Assembly (NCBI GenBank): GCA_017527065.1 | Contig: JAFXQO010000003.1 | Coordinates: forward strand, 1 to 64,000 | DNA from: Clostridia bacterium | Lineage (GTDB): Bacteria > Bacillota > Clostridia > Christensenellales > Aristaeellaceae | Length of the DNA: 64,000 nt | Reading direction: 5' to 3' | In this document: positions 58,317-64,000 of the stretch, one piece after another | Layout of the letters: every line of letters begins with the position of its first letter | Numbering within the stretch: the first letter of the stretch is position 1 | Made by a program: the position numbers and the translations under genes | Notes under the pieces: generated by a model | What the model was told of the DNA's origin: nothing | What the model saw: only the letters and a program-made list of their open reading frames with translations | The model's database searches: none

Positions 58317-59911
58317 GCCCCCGCCTCCCCGTCGATGGTCAGTATGTTGCCCGGCCCGAGCAGCAGGTCGGGATCGAAGGCGCGCTTGAGGGCGACCAGC
58401 GCCTTCATCTTCTCCGGGTCGTACATGATGAGCGCCAGCTTTTTCTTGATCTTGCCCGCGCCGTGTTCGGCGGAGATGCTGCCGCCCATGCGGTGCACGT
58501 CCCGCGCCCATTTTTCGAAGATCATGTGGCCCTGCTCGTATTCCTCCCGGGTGCGCGCCAGGATGTTCGGGTGCACGTGGTTCTCGCCGATGTGGCCGAA
58601 TATGATCCAGTGAAGCGACGTGGCGGACAGGTCTTTTCTGTAGATGTGGAAAAGCTCGTCGAAATGCCCGTCGTCCACCGCCATGTCGGTGGACAGGATG
58701 GTGATGCAGGGCTCCTTCTTCTTGTTTTCCTCGATGATCAGGTCGATGGTCTCCGGCACGCTGTGGCGGAAGAACAGCAGCTGCTCCAGCTCCAGACCGT
58801 CCCGCGCCACCCAGGTGCGCGCCGGATCGCCGCCCACGGCCGTGATCACGGCGGCCAGGTCTTTGAGTATGGGCGTCATTTCGGAGGGATCATCGCCGTT
58901 GAACTCCACGTACACGCCGCAGTTGTAGTTCTCCGGCAGGGTTTGAAGCCGGCGGAATACCGGGGTGATTTCCTTCTGCCGCATCACCATGTCCAGCGCG
59001 TTTTTATCAAAGAACTCGATGGAGGCCGCGCGGTGGGGGAAGGGAGGCACGCCCGCGTCGGAACGCCCCTTCACGGCGCGCACATAGGCCAGCGCGTTTT
59101 CGTCGTCCGGGAAGAACGCCGTGAGGCCCCACAGGTGTTTCGGCGCGGGCATGAGCCTGAGCTCCAGCTCGCTGATGATCCCCAGCGTGCCCTGGCTGCC
59201 CATGAACAGGTCCACCAGGTCCATGTTTTCCCGGATGAAGTAGCCCGCGTCCTTGATGGGCGGCGTGTCGAAGGGCGGCAGCTCCGCCTCGAAGACGCCG
59301 CCGTCTTCCAGGGGCAGGGCGATGTGCCGCCCCTGCGCCCTGTCGCGGCCTCGCGCGAGGCTGGCGACGCGGCCGTCCGCGAGCACCACCCGCAGCGCGT
59401 TCACGTGGGCGCGGGTGCAGCCGTAGAGCACGCTGCGCGCGCCGCAGGCGTTGCAGGCCGCCATGCCGCCCAGGCTGGCGGTGGGCTCGGTGGGGTCGGG
59501 CGGGAAGAACAGCTCGCCCGCCTTCACCGGCCGCAGCGCCTCGATGGAGGCCTCGTCCCAGCCGGATATGTCGAAGGCCTTGGCCGCCAGGGCGCGCCGC
59601 AGCTGCGTGAGCCGCAGGCCCGGCTGCACGCGCAGGTAATACGTCCCGCCTTCGTAGCGGCGCAGGCCGAGGATCTTGTCCATGCGGGAGAGGTTCAGCG
59701 CCAGCCCCCGCGCCGGGCTCGCGCCGCCGGCCAGCCCGGTCAGGCCGCCCTGGGCGGTGAGGGGCACGCCCTCCTTCGCGCACCAGATAACGGCCTCCCG
59801 AAGCTCCGCCTCGCCGGTCGGGAAGGCGATGTACTCCGCCTTGCCCATGGTGCGCGACTCGTCGAAAAGGTAATCGGCGTAGTCCTTCGTCATTTGCCGA
59901 ATGAGCTGCAA
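58313..59911 (-). CDS. FAD-binding oxidase, D-lactate/glycolate dehydrogenase type (GlcD/LctD)
   Basis: 532 residues. The PCMH-type FAD domain shows PLTAQGGLTGLAGGASPARG, SLGGMAACNACGARSVLYGC and MGSQGTLGIISELELRLMP; the C-terminal FAD-oxidase domain shows WIIFGHIGENHVHPNI and SISAEHGAGKIKK. No ATG has a ribosome site; AAAGGGGG is 9 bases before a TTG at 59911, which is preferred to the ATG at 59941. With EtfB and EtfA translated from the same mRNA, the enzyme probably passes electrons from a 2-hydroxyacid to the Etf, as in LctBCD of acetogens. Confidence 0.93.
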   Translation of the reverse strand: MQLIRQMTKDYADYLFDESRTMGKAEYIAFPTGEAELREAVIWCAKEGVPLTAQGGLTGLAGGASPARGLALNLSRMDKILGLRRYEGGTYYLRVQPGLRLTQLRRALAAKAFDISGWDEASIEALRPVKAGELFFPPDPTEPTASLGGMAACNACGARSVLYGCTRAHVNALRVVLADGRVASLARGRDRAQGRHIALPLEDGGVFEAELPPFDTPPIKDAGYFIRENMDLVDLFMGSQGTLGIISELELRLMPAPKHLWGLTAFFPDDENALAYVRAVKGRSDAGVPPFPHRAASIEFFDKNALDMVMRQKEITPVFRRLQTLPENYNCGVYVEFNGDDPSEMTPILKDLAAVITAVGGDPARTWVARDGLELEQLLFFRHSVPETIDLIIEENKKKEPCITILSTDMAVDDGHFDELFHIYRKDLSATSLHWIIFGHIGENHVHPNILARTREEYEQGHMIFEKWARDVHRMGGSISAEHGAGKIKKKLALIMYDPEKMKALVALKRAFDPDLLLGPGNILTIDGEAGA

Positions 59912-59945
59912 GATGATTTTCCCCCTTTCCATCCGCCGCATTTCA

Positions 59946-59954
59946 TGGTATAAT
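59946..59954 (+). promoter_or_regulatory. Extended -10 promoter of the aminotransferase gene
   Basis: TGGTATAAT (59946-59954), 33 bases before the ATG; the -35 region is weak. It lies inside the non-coding start of the opposing oxidase gene. Confidence 0.55.
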
Positions 59955-59987
59955 CATACGGTCAATACGCAGGAAGGCGGCTCAAGA

Positions 59988-61238
59988 ATGAATATGATGA
60001 ATAACGAGACCCTCGAGGGGCTCCGCGCCTCCTACGAGGCCTTCAAAGCCCGCGGCCTGAAGCTGGACATGTCCCGGGGAAAGCCCGACGCGGCCCAGCT
60101 GGACCTGTCCAGGCCCATGCTGGACATGCGGGAGGATTTCCTCAGCGAAGACGGCGCCGACACCCGCAACTACGGCGATCCCCTGGGCATCCCGGAGGCC
60201 CGCCGGCTTTTCGGGGCGCTGCTGGGCGTGCCCGCCGGGCAGGTGATCGTGGGCGGCAACGCCAGCCTGAACCTGATCTTCGACGCGCTTTCCCGCGCGG
60301 TGCTGCACGGCCCGCTCCGGGGCGACACCCCCTGGGGCAGGCTGCCTCACGCGAAAATCCTCTGCCCGGTGCCGGGCTATGACTGGCATTTCGGCATGTG
60401 CGACACGCTGGGGCTTGAGACCGTGCCCATCCCGACCCGCGAAGACGGCCCGGATATGGATATGATCGAGTCGATGGCGCGGGACCCCGCCGTGAAGGGC
60501 ATGATCTGCGTGCCGATGTACGGAAATCCCTCCGGCGTGACCTATTCGGACGCGGTGGTCGACCGCTTGGCCGCCATGGAGGCCGCGCCGGATTTCCGCA
60601 TCATCTGGGACAACGCCTACTGTGTCCACCACCTCTACCCGGAGGAGGCGCGCCGCGACCACCTCAAAAACCTTTACGCGGCCTGCGCGGCGGCGGGGCA
60701 TGAGGATCGCGCGCTGATGTTCACCTCCACTTCGAAGATGACCTTCGCGGGCGGCGGCGTGTCGGCCATGGCGGGGAGCCCGAAAAACATCGCCCGGCAG
60801 GCGGAACTGATGACCTACCAGCTGGTGTGCTACGACAAGGTGAACCAGCTCCGCCACGCGCGCTTCCTGCCCGACCTCGAGGCGATCGAGGCGCACATGA
60901 TGAAGCACGCGGCCATCATCCGGCCGAAATTCGAGCTGGTGCTCGGCGTGATGGAAAAGGAGCTCTCCGGCATCGCCCGCTGGAGCCGGCCGCGGGGCGG
61001 CTATTTCATCTGCTTCTTCGCGCCGAAGGGCTGCGCGAAGCGGATCGTCTCGCTTTGCGCGGAAGCGGGCGTCACGCTCACGCCCGCGGGCTCGCCCTTC
61101 CCGCACGGCTTCGACCCGGACGACAGCGTCATCCGCATCGCGCCGACCTATCCGCCGCTGGAGGAACTCCGGCAGGTGATGGAGCTTTTCCCCGTCGCGG
61201 TGAAGCTGGCGGCGGCGGAGAAGGGCGTATTGCGATAA
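59988..61238 (+). CDS. Aspartate aminotransferase, subgroup Ic (PF12897 type)
   Basis: 416 residues, PLP-dependent. LDMSRGKPDAAQLDLSRPML and TRNYGDPLGIPEARRLFGAL are characteristic of the subgroup Ic AspT found in actinobacteria and some Clostridia. VPMYGNPSGVTYSDAVV and RIIWDNAYCVHHLYP are the cofactor pocket, and the Schiff-base Lys is in FTSTSKMTFAGGG. A frame extending to 59901 crosses the promoter; CAGGAAGGCGG supports the ATG at 59988. A single-gene unit. Confidence 0.92.
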   Translation: MNMMNNETLEGLRASYEAFKARGLKLDMSRGKPDAAQLDLSRPMLDMREDFLSEDGADTRNYGDPLGIPEARRLFGALLGVPAGQVIVGGNASLNLIFDALSRAVLHGPLRGDTPWGRLPHAKILCPVPGYDWHFGMCDTLGLETVPIPTREDGPDMDMIESMARDPAVKGMICVPMYGNPSGVTYSDAVVDRLAAMEAAPDFRIIWDNAYCVHHLYPEEARRDHLKNLYAACAAAGHEDRALMFTSTSKMTFAGGGVSAMAGSPKNIARQAELMTYQLVCYDKVNQLRHARFLPDLEAIEAHMMKHAAIIRPKFELVLGVMEKELSGIARWSRPRGGYFICFFAPKGCAKRIVSLCAEAGVTLTPAGSPFPHGFDPDDSVIRIAPTYPPLEELRQVMELFPVAVKLAAAEKGVLR

Positions 61239-61257
61239 AAACCCAACGACAGACTGA

Positions 61258-61281
61258 GGCTCCCCTTTTTTCGGGGGAGCC
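61258..61281. terminator. Bidirectional terminator after the aminotransferase gene
   Basis: GGCTCCCC (61258-61265), loop of seven bases, GGGGAGCC (61274-61281), then CTTTT. Converging genes. Confidence 0.85.
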
Positions 61282-61286
61282 GCTTT

Positions 61287-62162
61287 TCAGTTATTCGTAT
61301 AGTTTTCGAGGAAGCGCTTTGTCCGCTCCTGGCTGGGGTTGTCGATCACGTCGGCGGCCCGGCCGTATTCGATCACCACGCCCGAATCCATGAACATCAC
61401 GTTGTCGGCCACCTGCCGCGCGAACTGCATCTCGTGGGTGACGATGATCATGGTGGTGTTGCGCGCCGCGAGGGAGCGGATGACGTTCAGCACCTCGCCG
61501 GTCAGCTCCGGGTCGAGGGCCGAGGTGGGCTCGTCGAAGCAGAGGATGTCCGGGTTCAGCGCCAGCGCCCGGGCGCTGGCGACGCGCTGCTGCTGGCCGC
61601 CGGAGAGCTGATGCGGGTAGTTGTCCGCCTTGGCGGCCAGGCCCACCGAGGCGAGAAGCGCGCGGCCCTTTTCGTGGATATCGTCCAGGATCGCCTTTTT
61701 GTTTGCCTTGTAATCGGGCCGCTCCTTCGCCAGCAGTTCGCTGGCCAGAACGACGTTCTGGAACGCCGTGTACTGTGGGAACAGGTTGAACGACTGGAAC
61801 ACCAGCCCGAAATGCAGGCGGTTGCGGCGGATCGCCTCGGGCGACATGCCGCCGTTCAAGAGGGCTGCAAAGAATCTATTGAGGTCGAGCACTATTCCAG
61901 GGCCCCAGCTTTTTCGGCGCACCATAGGCGGCAGATTGTCGAAAGCGCGGGCAGAATCGAAAATCACTTCTCCGTTCACGCGGATACTGCCGCAGTTGGG
62001 CGTTTCGAGGAAGTTGAGGCAGCGAAGCAGCGTCGTCTTGCCGCTGCCGGAGGAGCCGATGATGGCCAGCGACTCGCCCTTTTCGAGGGAAAAGCTGATG
62101 TCCTTCAATACCTCGGTCGCGCCGAAGCTCTTGCCCAGGTTGTTCACTTCAAGGATTGCCAT
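61287..62162 (-). CDS. Polar amino-acid ABC transporter ATPase with an insertion
   Basis: 291 residues. Walker A GSSGSGKTT, Q-loop FGLVFQSFNLFPQYTAFQNV, signature LSGGQQQRVASARAL, Walker B ILCFDEPTSALDP and IVTHEMQFARQVA define the GlnQ group. Between RVNGEVIFDSARAFD and the Q-loop there are about 45 extra residues (including SWGPGIVLDLNRFFAALLNG) compared with the usual 240-residue ATPase. GGAGG is 8 bases before the ATG at 62162; the ATG at 62168 is too close to it. Last gene of the transporter operon. Confidence 0.93.
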   Translation of the reverse strand: MAILEVNNLGKSFGATEVLKDISFSLEKGESLAIIGSSGSGKTTLLRCLNFLETPNCGSIRVNGEVIFDSARAFDNLPPMVRRKSWGPGIVLDLNRFFAALLNGGMSPEAIRRNRLHFGLVFQSFNLFPQYTAFQNVVLASELLAKERPDYKANKKAILDDIHEKGRALLASVGLAAKADNYPHQLSGGQQQRVASARALALNPDILCFDEPTSALDPELTGEVLNVIRSLAARNTTMIIVTHEMQFARQVADNVMFMDSGVVIEYGRAADVIDNPSQERTKRFLENYTNN

Positions 62163-62177
62163 GCTCATTTCCTCCCA

Positions 62178-62816
62178 TCAGGCGCGGAAGTAGTCCATGC
62201 GGCGTTCGATCCAGCCGAGCAGCAGCGTCAGAAGGCCGTTGAACAGCAGGAAGTAGAGGCCGGTGGAGAACAGCGGGCCGATGAGGCCCTGCTTGGTGTA
62301 GCGCTCGGCCACCATGATGATCTCAGCCACGCCGATGACGCGGGAGAGCGCCGTGTCCTTCACCAGGGTGATGACCTCGTTGCCCATGGAAGGGGTAATG
62401 CGCTTGATCACCTGCAGCAGCACCACCTTGAAAAAGATCTGCCTTCGCGTCATGCCCAGCACCTGGCCCGCCTCATACTGGCCCTTCGGGATGCTCTCGA
62501 TGCCGCCGCGGTATATCTCGGAGAAATACGCGGCGTAGTTGATGACGAAGGCGACCAGCGTGGCCACAATGCGGTTCCGCATGGGCATGTTAAACAGCAG
62601 GCCGGGCGCGTAGAGCACCACGAACAGCTGCAGCATCAGCGGCGTGCCGCGGATGATCCACACGAACACGCGGGTGAGCCAGCGGATGGGCCTGAATTTC
62701 GTCATGGAGCCGAAGGTGATGATGAGGCCGAGGGGAATCGCCATGAGCAGCGTCAGCACGAAGATGCGCAGGTTCTCGCCGAAACCGTTGATCAGCGTCT
62801 TGATGATTTCGAGCAT
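62178..62816 (-). CDS. Polar amino-acid ABC transporter permease
   Basis: 212 residues, five or so membrane helices. VWIIRGTPLMLQLFVVLYAP and the EAA loop YEAGQVLGMTRRQIFFKVVL followed by LQVIKRITPSMGNE are diagnostic of the HisM/GlnP family. AAAGGAAG lies 9 bases before the ATG at 62816. Starts 38 bases before the perfect inverted repeat that separates it from the binding-protein gene. Confidence 0.93.
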   Translation of the reverse strand: MLEIIKTLINGFGENLRIFVLTLLMAIPLGLIITFGSMTKFRPIRWLTRVFVWIIRGTPLMLQLFVVLYAPGLLFNMPMRNRIVATLVAFVINYAAYFSEIYRGGIESIPKGQYEAGQVLGMTRRQIFFKVVLLQVIKRITPSMGNEVITLVKDTALSRVIGVAEIIMVAERYTKQGLIGPLFSTGLYFLLFNGLLTLLLGWIERRMDYFRA

Positions 62817-62854
62817 GAAGAGCTTCCTTTCGTTCAAATTCGCTTTCGCAAAGA

Positions 62855-62892
62855 CGCAATTCGCAATTGCGAAGCAGCAATTGCGAATTGCG
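62855..62892. repeat. Perfect 16-base inverted repeat between binding-protein and permease genes
   Basis: CGCAATTCGCAATTGC (62855-62870), 6-base spacer, GCAATTGCGAATTGCG (62877-62892). No T-run follows. In RNA it would form a very stable stem directly after the binding-protein gene, consistent with protecting that mRNA section and raising receptor over permease levels. Confidence 0.85.
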
Positions 62893-62930
62893 ATTTATTC
62901 AGTCTGCCGCCGGAGTGGTTTCGCTTCGGC

Positions 62931-63767
62931 TTATTCGGCTTCGACCGGGACCAGCGCGTCGACCAGGCCGTACTTGGCGGCGATCTCAGCCACGGTGCCG
63001 TCCAGCGTGAGCTCCTTGATGGCCTCGTTGACCTTTTCGGTGACGTCGCTGCCCTTGCGGAAGGCGATGCCGTACTCCTGCAGGCCGAAGTTGTTGTCCA
63101 GGTTGACCACCATATCGGCGTAGTCAGTGCCTTCGCCGACCATGGCCAGCGCGCACACGCTGTCGACCAGGGCGATGTCGGCGGTGCCGGCCTTGACTTC
63201 CATCAGCGCCTTGGCCATGGAGTCGACGGCGGTGTAATTCGCCGAGGCGAAGTACTCCTTCGCGGAGACGACCACGGTTTCGTCGTCCTCAATGGAGCCC
63301 AGGAGCTTGCCCTCGCCCGTGGAGCCCTGCTCGGCCACCACGTAGGCCCCGGCGATGTTCGCCAGCAGCGCGTCGATCTTATCGGCCTTGGCGACGATGG
63401 CCTGGGTGTTGTAGAGGTAGGCGTTGGTGATGGACATGTTCTGCTTGCGTTCCTCGGTGATGCACATGCCGTTCCAGATGCAGTCGATGTTCTTGGAGTT
63501 CAGCTCGATCTCCTTGGAATCCCAGTTGATCTCGATGAATTCGATCTCGACGCCCAGCTTCTCGCCCACGGCCTTGGCCAGTTCCGTGTCGAAGCCGACG
63601 AATTCGTCGCCCTCATAGTAGTTCATCGGGGCGAACAGCGTCATGCCGATGACCATCTTGCCCTTGCCCTCGATGTAGGCCCAGTCGGATTCATCCGCCA
63701 TCGCGGCGCCCGCGAAGACGCCCATCATCAGCACAACCGCCAGAACCAGAGAAACGATCTTTTTCAT
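62931..63767 (-). CDS. Amino-acid ABC transporter substrate-binding protein (SBP family 3)
   Basis: 278 residues. Signal peptide MKKIVSLVLAVVLMMGVFAG then AAMADESDW. The mature part, MVIGMTLFAPMNYYEGDEFV with GFDTELAKAVGEKLGVEIEF and IDCIWNGMCITEERKQNMSI, follows the family 3 pattern. The binding pocket segment YVVAEQGSTGEGKLLGS differs from the other receptor at 1259, so the ligands may differ. GGGAGG precedes the ATG. First gene of the operon. Confidence 0.95.
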   Translation of the reverse strand: MKKIVSLVLAVVLMMGVFAGAAMADESDWAYIEGKGKMVIGMTLFAPMNYYEGDEFVGFDTELAKAVGEKLGVEIEFIEINWDSKEIELNSKNIDCIWNGMCITEERKQNMSITNAYLYNTQAIVAKADKIDALLANIAGAYVVAEQGSTGEGKLLGSIEDDETVVVSAKEYFASANYTAVDSMAKALMEVKAGTADIALVDSVCALAMVGEGTDYADMVVNLDNNFGLQEYGIAFRKGSDVTEKVNEAIKELTLDGTVAEIAAKYGLVDALVPVEAE

Positions 63768-63834
63768 TGTGTAATCCTCCCGTCAAACTCTGTTGTATTA
63801 CCGCTTTAGCGCGGTGAATCAAGCAACTGCCCAT

Positions 63835-63863
63835 ACTATAGCACGTCACCATGCTAAAGTCAA
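63835..63863 (-). promoter_or_regulatory. Promoter of the right-hand amino-acid ABC operon
   Basis: Minus strand TTGACT (63863-63858), 17-base spacer, TATAGT (63840-63835), with a small hairpin ACCGC/GCGGT in the leader. Confidence 0.7.
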
Positions 63864-63901
63864 CAGCCTTTTTTCGATTTAACAAAGAGTATACAAGGGG
63901 G

Positions 63902-63947
63902 AATGGGGAATTGGGAATGGAGAATGGAGGCGCGGCTGAGGCCGCGC
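63902..63947 (+). repeat. Dispersed repeat, copy C (left part; right end beyond or near the window edge)
   Basis: AATGGGGAATTG (63902-63913), two further GGGAATGG/AGAATGG steps, then GCGCGGCTGAGGCCGCGC (63930-63947), identical in 18 bases to copies A and B. No inverted right end was found before base 64000. Here it lies upstream of a divergent gene, not at a visible operon junction. Confidence 0.8.
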
Positions 63948-64000
63948 GGGGCGGAGGGAGCGGAATCAAACGCACCTGCGGACCAGTTCTTCATCGTTAA

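Noticed and set aside
63966-64000. Possible end (or start region) of another minus-strand gene reading NDEELVRRCV and a stop
   Set aside because: Only 35 bases are visible. The words resemble the start of ECF sigma factors, which would imply a gene broken by repeat copy C, but this is too little to support a feature.

Overview
The window looks like chromosome from a GC-rich member of the Bacillota, most likely a gut Clostridia. The evidence is a Gram-positive PolC replicase with built-in proofreading, HPr kinase, HelD, an Rrf2/IscR-like regulator, strong GGAGG ribosome sites, SigA-type promoters, and the frr-uppS-cdsA-dxr-rseP-ispG-polC gene order. No rRNA, tRNA, CRISPR array or transposase gene was seen. 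Species cannot be named from this sequence alone.

Layout, left half. At 1-2105 (minus) is a polar amino-acid ABC transporter (ATPase cut by the window edge). At 2276-7386 (plus) are a large membrane protein, an ADP-ribose-type NUDIX hydrolase, a catalytically empty GH2 relative with an internal duplication, and a GNAT. At 7387-17694 (plus) is the housekeeping operon for ribosome recycling, undecaprenyl-PP, CDP-diacylglycerol, the MEP pathway, site-2 protease and PolC, followed by a GH51 arabinofuranosidase. At 19273-30118 are small independent units: a spore/fibre-surface-like protein, GNATs, a flavodoxin-like protein, an RluF-type pseudouridine synthase, a nucleoside hydrolase, a PHP phosphatase plus glycerol kinase, a sialidase, and two flavoproteins. 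HelD and a GH127 arabinofuranosidase diverge from a shared promoter at 32288-32338.

Layout, right half. At 34247-39357 are an Rrf2 regulator and a carbon-control operon (HAD phosphatase, hprK, GNAT fused in frame to a ROK sugar kinase), divergent from a DUF3885-like/pyroglutamyl peptidase fusion. Next are a 5'-nucleotidase, a parvulin-NUDIX-MATE operon and a complete sugar ABC transporter (45477-49981). At 50071-54778 is a compact, lower-GC phage tail-fibre/lysis module without head or integration genes. The end holds a 2-hydroxyacid dehydrogenase, a FAD oxidase with EtfB and EtfA, a subgroup Ic aspartate aminotransferase and a second polar amino-acid ABC transporter.

The most unusual signal is a small dispersed repeat: ends AATGGGGAA...TTCCCCATT and an internal hairpin GCGCGGC-TGAG-GCCGCGC. 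Two copies sit exactly at within-operon junctions (13232-13349 and 28306-28405). In both, the repeat supplies the last codons and the stop of the upstream gene, so the unrelated proteins IspG and a BaiN-type flavoprotein share an NGEL-x-RG tail. A third copy runs towards the right window edge, and a related AATTCCC tract supplies the stop of etfA. Other points are a 32-residue membrane peptide with a nine-G tract before the tail-fibre gene, and a solute-binding protein with a C-terminal membrane anchor.
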